Source: an uncultured Alistipes sp.
GTDB taxonomy: Bacteria; Bacteroidota; Bacteroidia; Bacteroidales; Rikenellaceae
Reading direction: 5' to 3'
Length of the DNA stretch: 40,267 nt
Assembly (NCBI GenBank): GCA_949285535.1
Contig: CASDZP010000017.1
Location: forward strand, 1 to 40,267
This document shows, one piece after another, positions 14,651-23,354 of the stretch; the stretch's first letter is position 1, and each line of letters begins with the position of its first letter. The notes under the pieces were generated by a model. It saw only the letters and a program-made list of their open reading frames with translations. It did not search any database and was not told where the DNA came from. A program made the translations under genes and the position numbers.

Positions 14651-15517
14651 ATGCAAACACATCATTTGAAACGCCGACAGTTCATCAACAGGCTGCTCTT
14701 CGTGCTGGTATGTTTCTTCGCCGCGCTCACGAGCGTACCTCTGCTGGCAATACTCGGCGAAGTGCTTTTCAGAGGATACAGCCAGTTCAGCTGGGACTTC
14801 ATAACAGAATCGACACCGACCGCCTTTAAGGCTATGCAGGCGATAGCGGCGGGCGAGACAATACCGGGAGGTATAGCCAACGGTATCGTGGGTACGCTCC
14901 TGATGCTCGCCATGGCGACGGTGGTGGCGGTACCCGTAGGCGTTCTCTGCGGCGTCTATCTGGCAGAGAACAGAAAGAGCAAGTTTGCCAATTTTGTGAG
15001 CTATCTGACCGACCTTTTGCAGGGTACACCCTCGGTAATCATCGGTATAATCACCTATATATGGGTTGTAGTGCCCATGAAAACATATTCGGCGATAGCC
15101 GGAAGCGTCGCTCTTTTCATCATGATGCTCCCTTTGATAATACGTTCTACGGAAGAGACCGTCAAGATACTGCCCGCCTCACTCAAGGAGGCAGGACTCG
15201 CACTCGGAGGCACATATTCGAAAGTTGTGCTCAAGATACAGCTTCCGACAGCCTTCGGCGGTATATTCACGGGTATTCTGCTCGCAGTCTCTCGTGTCAT
15301 CGGTGAAACGGCACCGCTGATGTTCACCGCACTCGGATGCTCGATGCTCCGCTGGGATGTGGACAAACCGATAGCTGCCGTACCGTTGCTGATATGGGAG
15401 TTCTTCAACGACCCCAACCTCCAGCAGTTGATATGGGGCGCCTCGCTCTTCCTTTTAATATTCGTTTTGATGTTGAATATCACAGCTAAAAAAATAGCAA
15501 AAAAATGGAAATCATAG
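14651..15517 (+). CDS. pstA: Phosphate ABC transporter permease PstA
   Basis: The 288-residue protein has about six spans and the coupling loop ALGGTYSKVVLKIQLPTAFGG followed by VIGETAPLMFTALG. It is the second permease subunit of the Pst channel. Its 3' end overlaps the start of pstB by 13 nt, a common arrangement for balanced synthesis. Confidence 0.95.
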   Translation: MQTHHLKRRQFINRLLFVLVCFFAALTSVPLLAILGEVLFRGYSQFSWDFITESTPTAFKAMQAIAAGETIPGGIANGIVGTLLMLAMATVVAVPVGVLCGVYLAENRKSKFANFVSYLTDLLQGTPSVIIGIITYIWVVVPMKTYSAIAGSVALFIMMLPLIIRSTEETVKILPASLKEAGLALGGTYSKVVLKIQLPTAFGGIFTGILLAVSRVIGETAPLMFTALGCSMLRWDVDKPIAAVPLLIWEFFNDPNLQQLIWGASLFLLIFVLMLNITAKKIAKKWKS

Positions 15518-16272
15518 AACCTATCATAGAATTTAAAAACGTGTGCGTGTCGTACGCAAAGAACACGATGGCGGTAAAATATGTGAACGCTGCCGTGGCA
15601 CGCAACAGTATCACCGCCATCATGGGTCCTTCGGGATGTGGCAAGAGTACCCTGTTGCGCGCCGCCAACCTCATGCACATGCTCTACCCCAACATCACCG
15701 TGGGTGGCGAGATACTGCTCAACGGCAAAAACATCCTCGACATGGAGCCGATAGAGGTACGCCGCCGCGTGGGGATGGTGTTTCAGCGTCCCACTCCCTT
15801 CCCTACGATGAGTATCTATGATAATGTGCTCGCAGGCTTCTCACTCAACGGCATACGTCTTTCGAAATCGCAGAAAGAGCAGATTGTGGAGACCTCGCTC
15901 CGTAACGTCTCACTTTGGGATGAGGTTAAGGATGTGCTTAACAAGAAAGGTACATTCCTCTCAGGCGGTCAGCAGCAGCGTCTCTGCATCGCCAGAGCCT
16001 TGGCGCTCAAACCCGACGTGCTTTTGATGGACGAACCGACATCCGCACTCGACCCCATTGCCACAAAACACATTGAAGAGTTGCTCGTACAGCTCAAAGA
16101 CGAAGTCACAATCCTGATTGTGACTCACAACATGGGTCAAGCCAAACGTATCTCTGAACGCTCCATGTTCATGTACCTCGGCGAACTCATCGAATACGAC
16201 GACTCAGCAAAGATGTTCACCGACCCGAGAGACGAAAGAACTAAAGCATATCTGACAGGTAAAATGGGTTAA
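15505..16272 (+). CDS. pstB: Phosphate ABC transporter ATP-binding protein PstB
   Basis: The 255-residue ATPase has Walker A GPSGCGKST at 41-49, a Q-loop (GMVFQRPTPFP), signature LSGGQQQR, Walker B VLLMDEPTSALDP and the H-loop VTHNMGQAKR. It powers phosphate import. No phoU follows, although pstB-phoU is the usual order. Instead the gene's last 63 nt are repeated in inverted orientation immediately downstream, next to a copy of the dispersed element. Confidence 0.97.
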   Translation: MEIIEPIIEFKNVCVSYAKNTMAVKYVNAAVARNSITAIMGPSGCGKSTLLRAANLMHMLYPNITVGGEILLNGKNILDMEPIEVRRRVGMVFQRPTPFPTMSIYDNVLAGFSLNGIRLSKSQKEQIVETSLRNVSLWDEVKDVLNKKGTFLSGGQQQRLCIARALALKPDVLLMDEPTSALDPIATKHIEELLVQLKDEVTILIVTHNMGQAKRISERSMFMYLGELIEYDDSAKMFTDPRDERTKAYLTGKMG

Positions 16273-16413
16273 TCCGAAATAAAACGCATAATAATAGGGG
16301 TATTTCATTTAAATTGAAATACCCCTATTATTATGCGTTTTTATTTCGGATTAACCCATTTTACCTGTCAGATATGCTTTAGTTCTTTCGTCTCTCGGGT
16401 CGGTGAACATCTT
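16210..16413. repeat. Long palindrome copying the 3' end of pstB
   Basis: Positions 16210-16272 (the last 63 nt of pstB, stop included) match the reverse complement of 16351-16413 at every base. The match continues through the inner terminator hairpin with only a one-base length difference in an A/T run, giving arms of about 98 nt. The copied coding sequence has no function of its own. The element core begins 23 bp further right. Confidence 0.9.
16281..16341. terminator. Terminator hairpin of the pst operon
   Basis: Twenty-seven-base arms at 16281-16307 and 16315-16341 form a hairpin flanked by A and T runs, so it can work in both directions. It is the centre of the larger palindrome. Confidence 0.75.
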
Positions 16414-16436
16414 ACTGAACTATCTATCGTTCAATC

Positions 16437-17049
16437 TGTCTCCGACGGGTCTCCCGACGAGCTCTCCGAGGGGTCTGCCGACGGCGTTACTTTGTCCCTC
16501 GACAAAGTAACCAAAACGAGGGGGCACAGCCCCTTTTGTCCATGTCATATTCAGTTGGCTCATTATCTTCCACGAAGTCGGTATCTTTTCGTTTATAGCC
16601 TATCATACATCGTCTTCTGCTTTCTGCCTCATCCATCGTCACACATGACACCATATTTTCTGGATTCTATAAAATATATTATGACAACGGATATTAATCA
16701 AGCTGTCAATCCTATTCATGTGCTTCGGGTATCTTTAAATTCCTGCAAATGTAAGTTGATTCGTGTACATCATTTGTATCTCTAAACTTCTGCAAAGACA
16801 AGTTGATTAGTGTACGTCGTTATAATTTATGTTAATAAAGACGGGGTGTTATGTGTCAGGCGTGTAGTATATGAAAGCGGGAGACGATATGTGTAAGGCT
16901 ATAAACGATGAGATGTTGACTTCGTAAAAGATAATGAGCCAACTGAATATGACATGGTCAAAAGGGGCTGTGCCCCCTCGTTTTGGTTACTTTGTCGAGG
17001 GACAAAGTAACGCCGTCGGCAGACCCCTCGGAGAGCCCGTCGGGAGACA
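16437..17049 (+). mobile_element. Non-coding element with long terminal inverted repeats (copy B/C)
   Basis: The left end (16437 to about 16600) and right end (about 16903-17049) are inverted copies of the same core. Each has a GC-rich lead, hairpin TTACTTTGTC-cctc-GACAAAGTAA (16487-16510 at the left), GGGGC-ACA-GCCCC, and a tail ending near GTTTATAGCC. The centre has two units of about 47 bp containing TTTGCA and AATCAAC motifs (read on the minus strand). No convincing gene is inside. The centre is homologous along its length, in opposite orientation, to that of the element at 24365-25076. Mobility is inferred from this dispersal. Confidence 0.8.
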
Positions 17050-17122
17050 TTTTATGACGTATAATGTTTGGGGCTTGAATATCATTTCGATATTCAAGCC
17101 CCAAACATTATACGTCATAAAA
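17050..17122. repeat. Perfect 34-bp palindrome at the right edge of element B/C
   Basis: Arms at 17050-17083 and 17089-17122 match at all 34 positions around a five-base loop. It begins one base after the element core and overlaps the terminator of the TPR lipoprotein gene on the other side. Confidence 0.85.
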
Positions 17123-17161
17123 ACAAAAGGCGACTCGGTGAGTCGCCTTTTGTTTTTATGA
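17115..17161 (-). terminator. Terminator of the TPR lipoprotein gene
   Basis: The hairpin pairs 17115-17136 with 17140-17161 over 22 bp around a three-base loop. Its GC core is GGCGACTC/GAGTCGCC and its ends are A/T runs, so it can terminate in both directions. It lies just after the stop of the leftward gene. Confidence 0.85.
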
Positions 17162-17168
17162 AGGTTCG

Positions 17169-18887
17169 TTATTTTTTAACGATTACCACGAATTCTTCAG
17201 CTTCGAAATAGGGAGCGAAGTCAACTTCGGTGAGAGCCTGTTTAGCGTAGTTTTCATCCTGTTTAACGGCTTCAGCGAGGTTTGAAAGCATAACTGATTT
17301 GTTACCTTCTTTAGCAGCGATAAGGGCTTTGAGGTAGCAAGCTTTCGCGCTGTTGTCTTTAGCGAGGAGAGTCTTAGCGTAAACGAGGTTACCGTTGCAA
17401 GTTTCAGCTACTGCGAGGTTGTAACCGTTGAGCACTTTCACAGCTGCTTCGTAGTTACCTTCCTGGAGGTAAACGAGACCCATGTTGTATTTAGCCTCTT
17501 TGGTGTTGATGCTTGAGAGGTATTTTTTAGCTTCTGCTTTGTTACCTTCATAGAGAGCGATTACACCGAGGTTGTTGGCAACTTCAACTGAAGAAGAGTT
17601 GAGGTCGGCAGCTTTTGCGATTGCGTTTTTAGCAGCGTTGATGTTACCTTCTTTCACGAGAACCACACCGAGGTTGTTCCAACCACGATAGCACTGCGGG
17701 AATTTCTTGGTTACAGCTGTGTAAACTTTAACTTTGGTAGCGTTGTCTTCGTAGAGAGTTGCAGCGTAAAGCATCTCTTCTAGTTTGAGTGAGTTGATGT
17801 CAGAAACGACAGCAGCTTTGATTTCTTCATCGCTGAGACCTTCAACGTCAACATTCATGATAAGTTTGCTACGACGAAGTTCGGGGAGGATTTTCTCTTT
17901 GAGGATAGAGAATACCTGTGACATGTTTTTGATTTCTTCGTCACGTTTAACGGGATCAGAGTACATCTGAAGGATCTGAAGAATCACATCTTTTTCAGGT
18001 ATGTCTGATTCGGCAACGAGTTTCTGGAAACCTTCCCAGTCTTCACCGAGAGCGTCAACATCGAAAGTCGGAGTAACGGGCATTTTGTCTTTTTTGAACT
18101 TTCTTGAGAGCGCTTTCTGAGTGTTTTTACCACGTTCGTTAGAAAGTCTGTTGTTGAGAGCCACGGGACCTTCGGGAGAAGCGTATGCTTTTGTGTAAAG
18201 ATCGCTGAGAGTTCTTCTCTCTTTGTTCGCGTTTTCTTTGATGAAGTCCTGAAGAGCTTTGATTTCTTCAGAGTTGAGCTGATTGTTGCGAACGTTAGAC
18301 TGGTTTACAAGGAACATCACGTTAGCCTCGTTGGTTTCGGTGGTGATACGTTTGAACTGGTCGGGCGCAATCATCATTTCAGCGAAATCGTCAGCGAGGA
18401 GCTGGATTGTGCTGACACCTTCTGCCAATGCGTAAGTTGTGGGAAGTTCAGAGAAGTCAACGGGTTTAGCGTTGCAGTCTTTGCAGCATTTGCCTTCGAG
18501 ACGAAGCTCGAGAACCGCCATCTTTGCTTCCGGTTTGTAGGGGAAAGATACTGTCTGTGAGAAGCTACCGCCGTTAGCGTAGCTGATTACAGTGTAGTTG
18601 TCTTTCACGCTCTGACCCTGGATGTATGTAGGAGTGCCTACCATTTCACCGCCTTCATATACGAGAACGGGAGTCACTTTAACAACACCTTTTTTGGGGA
18701 ATACCTTTGCGGGGAATTCTACGGTGTAGGTGGCAGCTACATTGTCACCTTTGAGTGTGAGTACGGTGGGAGTGCATGAAACCGCAACTGTATCTGCTTT
18801 CTTAGCAATTTTTTTGAAGCAGTCGCAGCTTGTCAGCACCAATGCCATAGAGGCGAGCACCATACCAAGTTTAACAAACTTTTTCAT
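17169..18887 (-). CDS. TPR lipoprotein (Bacteroidetes envelope protein)
   Basis: The 572-residue protein has a lipoprotein signal ending LVLTSC (Cys21). Residues of about 35-170 form a beta-rich region. A middle section contains a degenerate OmpA-like stretch (YTKAYASPEGPVALNNRLSNERGKN). The C-terminal third has tetratricopeptide repeats (RGWNNLGVVLVKEGNINAAKNA, VEVANNLGVIALYEGN, YNMGLVYLQEGNYEAAVKV). It is probably anchored in the outer membrane and acts in protein-protein contacts; no precise function is known to me. It has its own promoter and terminator. Regularly spaced, well-used codons suggest high expression. Confidence 0.8.
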   Translation of the reverse strand: MKKFVKLGMVLASMALVLTSCDCFKKIAKKADTVAVSCTPTVLTLKGDNVAATYTVEFPAKVFPKKGVVKVTPVLVYEGGEMVGTPTYIQGQSVKDNYTVISYANGGSFSQTVSFPYKPEAKMAVLELRLEGKCCKDCNAKPVDFSELPTTYALAEGVSTIQLLADDFAEMMIAPDQFKRITTETNEANVMFLVNQSNVRNNQLNSEEIKALQDFIKENANKERRTLSDLYTKAYASPEGPVALNNRLSNERGKNTQKALSRKFKKDKMPVTPTFDVDALGEDWEGFQKLVAESDIPEKDVILQILQMYSDPVKRDEEIKNMSQVFSILKEKILPELRRSKLIMNVDVEGLSDEEIKAAVVSDINSLKLEEMLYAATLYEDNATKVKVYTAVTKKFPQCYRGWNNLGVVLVKEGNINAAKNAIAKAADLNSSSVEVANNLGVIALYEGNKAEAKKYLSSINTKEAKYNMGLVYLQEGNYEAAVKVLNGYNLAVAETCNGNLVYAKTLLAKDNSAKACYLKALIAAKEGNKSVMLSNLAEAVKQDENYAKQALTEVDFAPYFEAEEFVVIVKK

Positions 18888-18940
18888 AATTGTTAAAAAT
18901 TAAGTGTTTTTGAATTAAATTCTATTTCCTTTATTTTTCG

Positions 18941-18971
18941 CAAATATAGCGATATATTCAAGAATTACCAA
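18941..18971 (-). promoter_or_regulatory. Promoter of the TPR lipoprotein gene
   Basis: On the minus strand TATATTTG (18948-18941) matches TAnnTTTG, with TTG at 18971-18969 and a 20-bp spacer. The leader to the ATG is about 50 nt and A-rich. Confidence 0.6.
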
Positions 18972-19036
18972 CTATTTATCCGCAAAAATAAAATCAACTT
19001 CCTTTTCTATTGTAAACGGATACGAAACATCCGATA

Positions 19037-21178
19037 TTACTCTTTTTTACGCTTTTCGGGTTTCGGTATCAACGCTTTTCTCGAGAGTCTGAGTTTTCCG
19101 CTCTTCTGGTCTATCTCGAGGAGCTTCACTTCGATTGTGTCACCCTCTTTGAGACCGGTCTCTTCCATTGTTTCAAAGCGGCGATGATCTATCTCTGAGA
19201 TATGCAACAGACCGTCTTTACCCGGAAGTATCTCTACAAATGCGCCGAAGGGCATTATAGAGCGTATCTTGCCTTTATATACCTCGCCTACTTCGGGACC
19301 TGTCGTCATGCCCTTGATTCTGGAAACGGCAGCGTCGAGCGACTCTTTGTCCACCGCGAAGATGTCAACCACACCGCAGTTTTCCTCTTCGGTGATAGTG
19401 ATTGTACTGTTGGTGGTCTTCTGAATCTCCTGAATAACCTTGCCGCCCGGGCCGATAACGGCACCGATAAACTCTGTCGGGATAGTCAGGCGCACAACGC
19501 GCGGAACCTGGGGTTTGTAGTCTTCGCGGGGTTCTGAGATTGTCTCGAGAATTTTGCCGAGGATGTGAAGACGACCCTGACGAGCCTGTTCGAGAGCCTT
19601 TGCGAGAACATCATAAGAGAGACCGTCCACCTTGATGTCCATCTGAGTGGCGGTGATACCGTCTTTGGTACCTGTCACCTTGAAGTCCATGTCGCCGAGG
19701 TGGTCTTCGTCGCCGAGGATGTCCGAGAGAACGGCATACTTGCCTGTCTCCGTATCGGTGATAAGACCCATCGCTATACCTGAAACGGGTTTCTTTATCT
19801 TGACACCTGCATCCATAAGTGCGAGTGTTCCCGCGCAGACGGTTGCCATTGAAGAAGAACCGTTCGATTCGAGAATGTCTGAAACGACACGTATCGCATA
19901 GGGATTATCCTCTCCCAGCGGAACCATGTTCTTGAGGGCACGCAAAGCGAGGTTACCGTGACCTATCTCACGACGTGAAAGGCTGCGTGCGGGACGAGCC
20001 TCACCTGTCGAGAAGGGAGGGAAGTTATAGTGGAGAACGAACTGCTCCGAACCTTTGAACAACACCTCGTCGATAAGTTTCTCATCCATTTTGGTACCGA
20101 GAGTCACGGTTGTGAGAGACTGAGTCTCACCACGTGTGAATATCGCAGAACCGTGAGCCGAGGGGAGATAACCGACCTCGCACCAGATAGGACGTATCTG
20201 CTCGGTGGTACGGCCGTCGAGACGGATACCCTCGTCGAGAATCATGTTACGCATCGCTTTTTTGAGCACGTAATCGTGGAAATATCTCTTCACGAGAGGC
20301 TCTTTTTCGAGGCGTTCCTCTTCGGTGTACTGTGAGAGGAATTCCTCTTCCACGGCGTCGAATTTTTCAGAACGCTCATGTTTTGTGCTTGTAGCGCGCG
20401 CTATCGCATAAACCTTGTCATAGGTGTCGGCGATGACTTTGGCTTTGAGTTCCTCGTCATTGACCTCGTGACAATATTCGCGTTTCACGTCTTTGCCGAG
20501 TTCACGGCTGAGCTCCATCTGAACGAGACAGTGCTGTTTTATGCTTTCATGGGCGAACTTGATGGCTTCGAGCATGTCAGCCTCGCTGACCTCTTTCATT
20601 TCACCTTCGACCATGAGGATGTTATCGTAAGTGGCGCCGACCATTATGTCGATGTCGGCTCTGTCCATTTCAGAGAAGTGGGGGTTTATCTTCAACTGAC
20701 CATCGACACGTGCCACACGCACTTCAGAGATGGGACCGCCGAAAGGAATGTCCGAAACAGCAAGTGCGGCAGAGGCTGCCAATCCTGCCAGAGCATCGGG
20801 CTGAGTGTCGGCATCTGCCGAAATCAGATTGACGGTAACGAACACTTCGGCATGGTAATCCGAGGGGAAGAGAGGACGAAGAGCCCTGTCGATGAGACGA
20901 GAAACCAGAATCTCATAATCCGAAGGACGAGCCTCTCGTTTGAGGAATCCGCCGGGGAAACGTCCTATGGCGGCATATTTTTCTTTGTATTCAACCTGAA
21001 GAGGCATGAAATCGACTCCCTCTTTGGCATCCTTGGCTGCGACAACCGTAGCCAACAGCATGGTGTTACCCTGCTTTACGACAACCGACCCGTCCGCCTG
21101 TTTGGCGAGCTTGCCGGTCTCGATTTCGATTTGGCGTCCGTCGCCAAGATCAATCACTTTGCGTGTTGCTGTGTACAT
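19037..21178 (-). CDS. pnp: Polyribonucleotide nucleotidyltransferase (PNPase)
   Basis: The start at 21178 ([16 protein letters not shown]) gives 713 residues and matches the family; the frame extends further upstream but without family sequence. Two RNase PH-like domains ([14 protein letters not shown] and the second active site [20 protein letters not shown]) flank a helical linker. A KH domain ([16 protein letters not shown]) and an S1 domain ([27 protein letters not shown]) follow. The enzyme degrades RNA phosphorolytically in the cytoplasm. A TATCTTTA -7-like box precedes the start. rpsO, its usual neighbour in many bacteria, is absent here. Confidence 0.97.
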   Translation of the reverse strand: MYTATRKVIDLGDGRQIEIETGKLAKQADGSVVVKQGNTMLLATVVAAKDAKEGVDFMPLQVEYKEKYAAIGRFPGGFLKREARPSDYEILVSRLIDRALRPLFPSDYHAEVFVTVNLISADADTQPDALAGLAASAALAVSDIPFGGPISEVRVARVDGQLKINPHFSEMDRADIDIMVGATYDNILMVEGEMKEVSEADMLEAIKFAHESIKQHCLVQMELSRELGKDVKREYCHEVNDEELKAKVIADTYDKVYAIARATSTKHERSEKFDAVEEEFLSQYTEEERLEKEPLVKRYFHDYVLKKAMRNMILDEGIRLDGRTTEQIRPIWCEVGYLPSAHGSAIFTRGETQSLTTVTLGTKMDEKLIDEVLFKGSEQFVLHYNFPPFSTGEARPARSLSRREIGHGNLALRALKNMVPLGEDNPYAIRVVSDILESNGSSSMATVCAGTLALMDAGVKIKKPVSGIAMGLITDTETGKYAVLSDILGDEDHLGDMDFKVTGTKDGITATQMDIKVDGLSYDVLAKALEQARQGRLHILGKILETISEPREDYKPQVPRVVRLTIPTEFIGAVIGPGGKVIQEIQKTTNSTITITEEENCGVVDIFAVDKESLDAAVSRIKGMTTGPEVGEVYKGKIRSIMPFGAFVEILPGKDGLLHISEIDHRRFETMEETGLKEGDTIEVKLLEIDQKSGKLRLSRKALIPKPEKRKKE

Positions 21179-21339
21179 ATTTTCTTTTACATTTATTTTC
21201 AAGCGGTAAAGATAGTTATTTTTTCCCACTATAAGCCCTCTGACGCAAAAAATATGCAAATCACAGAGCGTTTTACAAATTTCTCGCGACAAAAGCGGTC
21301 GCTTTATCCGAAAAGGAGGTGATTTTTATTCAAGCCTCC

Positions 21340-22128
21340 CTATTTCTGCTGATTGGCGACATGCTCGTCAGCCATCTCTTTGAGTTTGGCAGCTCTTTTC
21401 TCGCTATCGGGATGAGAAGAGAACATCTTTGCAACGACTGACGCTTTTTCACCGCCCGCAAGATCAACGAGTTTTTGGAGAGCTCTTGATGAGGCGTAAG
21501 GGTCAAAACCTCTCGCTACGATGAAGTCGAAGCCATATTTGTCGGCGTCATACTCCTGTGATTTTGAGAACTGCGACTCGGTGAAAGCCACAACGAGGTC
21601 ACCCATAGCACCTTCAGAGAGTTTTCCTGCCACGCCGCCTGCTGAAGATGCCGCCTTGACAGCCGCTGATGAAAGATAAGCTCTTTTGAATGCGGCTTTT
21701 GAGTCGCCGTGAACGACATGACCTATTTCATGACCTATTATGCTCATAAGCTCGTCATCGTCCATTATGTCCATAAGGGAGCTGAACACTCTGACGCTGC
21801 CGTCTCCGCAAGCAAAAGCGTTGACGTCAACGACATGATACACCTTGAAGTTCAATTTTACTCCGTCAACCTCTTCAAGTCCTTCAGTGAGACGTTTGAG
21901 GCGGGCACCGTATTCCGTTGTCTCGTCGGCAATGGGATTGTGGGCATCCATCCAGTCAACAGACTCTTTGCTAAGGCGTGCCACATCCTCATCCGAGATA
22001 GTGACAGCCGTAGCGGCATCGGCTGCGGCTCCTGCCAACTTACCCATGTTGAGTTTAAATTGTGCGAACGAATCCGCTGAGACAAACATAGCCACGGCGG
22101 TAAATAAAATTGAGGCAATTTTTTTCAT
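21340..22128 (-). CDS. M48 family zinc metalloprotease, exported
   Basis: The start at 22128 (MKKIASILFTAVAMF) gives 262 residues with a signal peptide ending SADSFAQ. The zinc motif HEIGH is at 133-137 and the third ligand glutamate is in SQEYDADKYG near 191, as in M48B/LoiP-like periplasmic proteases. C-terminal SSHPDSEKRAAKL is also typical. It probably works in periplasmic or outer-membrane protein quality control. It stands as a single gene upstream of pnp with no close operon partner. Confidence 0.85.
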   Translation of the reverse strand: MKKIASILFTAVAMFVSADSFAQFKLNMGKLAGAAADAATAVTISDEDVARLSKESVDWMDAHNPIADETTEYGARLKRLTEGLEEVDGVKLNFKVYHVVDVNAFACGDGSVRVFSSLMDIMDDDELMSIIGHEIGHVVHGDSKAAFKRAYLSSAAVKAASSAGGVAGKLSEGAMGDLVVAFTESQFSKSQEYDADKYGFDFIVARGFDPYASSRALQKLVDLAGGEKASVVAKMFSSHPDSEKRAAKLKEMADEHVANQQK

Positions 22129-22271
22129 CACGATTATATTTTTGTCGGGTTCAAATACAATTACGAATGTAAAAGTATAATTTTTTTAACACTTTTCCAA
22201 TATGACTGGAAGCACGCCCAAATATTTTGGAGTAGTCTGCAACTATTCACCATCCGCTGTCGGACATTCTT

Positions 22272-22358
22272 TCACCCAAATGGAACAATGAAAGCCATAC
22301 GGCTGATATTCCAGATAAAAACTACCACTCCCGCAAAAAGAAGAAGCAAAAATATCAC
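22272..22358 (-). CDS. Possible 28-residue hydrophobic peptide after the HU-CCDC81 gene
   Basis: A GTG at 22358 opens a frame reading VIFLLLLFAGVVVFIWNIS and ending at TGA (22274-22272). It is in the same frame as, and starts 12 nt after, the stop of the HU-CCDC81 gene. It could be a very small membrane protein, a former 3' extension of that gene, or chance. The rest of the gap 22141-22271 shows nothing. Confidence 0.2.
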   Translation of the reverse strand: MIFLLLLFAGVVVFIWNISRMAFIVPFG

Positions 22359-22370
22359 AAAAAACAGTGA

Positions 22371-23348
22371 TTAAAAACTTTCCGACACCAATGACGACAC
22401 AAAACCGACAAGATTATGCCATAATTCCAAAAACAGATTTTGGAGTGATGCAAACATTTCAGAGAAAGCGAAATCGGGAAATTCTGCGTTCGGAGACAAG
22501 AATATGTATGCAGAAAAAGCGATACACGCTCCCATGGCGACAAAAGCCATAAACAACATCAGGTCATAGCCTCGACCCGATTTTCTTTTTTTATCCTGTA
22601 TGTTTCGGACAGGTCTTGTCTGAGGCTTGACGATTTGCAAAGACTCGCCCACAACCTCGGTTGTTGTCGTCTCAACACCCTTTTCGTCGTTCACGCTTAT
22701 TGTCTCGACATGCCCGGCATCATCGCTACCATTATCTTCAATGACTTCAGCTTCACATTCAACAACTTCGGCATCGACAAGCGGTTCGGCACCTGCAATA
22801 TGTTCCGTATCTGCAACCGTTTCGAACGGTTTGGCCACATCTTCATCGTCCGTATCGGTTGACTCGGCAGTCGGAGAGGGTCGTTTTCTTACCGCCCTGC
22901 TCTTCATGTTCCACTCTTTATCGGGGAGTACAACCTTGTCTTCGGGCAAATCATGTCCGTAGGGATTAAGCAGCACACGCAATTTGTCGTCCATTGTGAA
23001 CAACGCCGCCCCTTCCGAAAGGATATTAAGTCGTCCGACACCATCGATTACATATCGTGTTCCGTCACCCATACGGACGGACACATTGTCGAGCCAGCTG
23101 TTGAAACGTTCGGTAGCCGCCGCCAATGACACATCTCTCGTGCGAGCTATCACATCGGGCAGTAGCGCCTCGTCTATGATTTCGTTTGAGTATTCGACAA
23201 CATGACGCGGCGGTTCGATAAAGTCACCGTCAACGACTGCGGCAGGCACACGTGTCGTTCTCAGTGTGCCCACGGTCGGCAACGATACAGAGCCGTGAGA
23301 GGAGAGTATCTCCAGAATCAATTCGTCTATGGAGCCGTTGACACCCAT
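22371..23348 (-). CDS. HU-CCDC81-like membrane protein
   Basis: This 325-residue protein begins with two small domains resembling the bacterial CCDC81-type HU modules. The first is near residues 5-55 (LILEILSSHGSVSLPTVGTL) and the second near 65-130. A long acidic, probably disordered region follows (about 150-240), and one transmembrane segment near 263-286 (LMLFMAFVAMGACIAFSAYIFL). Related Bacteroidetes proteins usually carry a SPOR domain after the membrane span; none is present here, only about 40 residues. A link to the cell envelope or division site is suggested by those relatives. It lies six bases after lgt on the same strand. Confidence 0.65.
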   Translation of the reverse strand: MGVNGSIDELILEILSSHGSVSLPTVGTLRTTRVPAAVVDGDFIEPPRHVVEYSNEIIDEALLPDVIARTRDVSLAAATERFNSWLDNVSVRMGDGTRYVIDGVGRLNILSEGAALFTMDDKLRVLLNPYGHDLPEDKVVLPDKEWNMKSRAVRKRPSPTAESTDTDDEDVAKPFETVADTEHIAGAEPLVDAEVVECEAEVIEDNGSDDAGHVETISVNDEKGVETTTTEVVGESLQIVKPQTRPVRNIQDKKRKSGRGYDLMLFMAFVAMGACIAFSAYIFLSPNAEFPDFAFSEMFASLQNLFLELWHNLVGFVSSLVSESF

Positions 23349-23354
23349 TCGCCG

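Noticed and set aside
13718..14665. Long open frame (315 codons) on the minus strand
   Set aside because: It is antisense to pstC, which is certain; the translation is rich in His, Arg and Tyr and shows no domain. The same applies to long antisense frames over gcvP (27133-28011), korA (38567-39448) and pnp (20378-21322).
16333..16785. Open frame of 150 codons through the pstB palindrome and element
   Set aside because: It is composed of inverted pstB sequence plus repeat core and is not conserved between element copies; similar short frames in the other copies break at different places.
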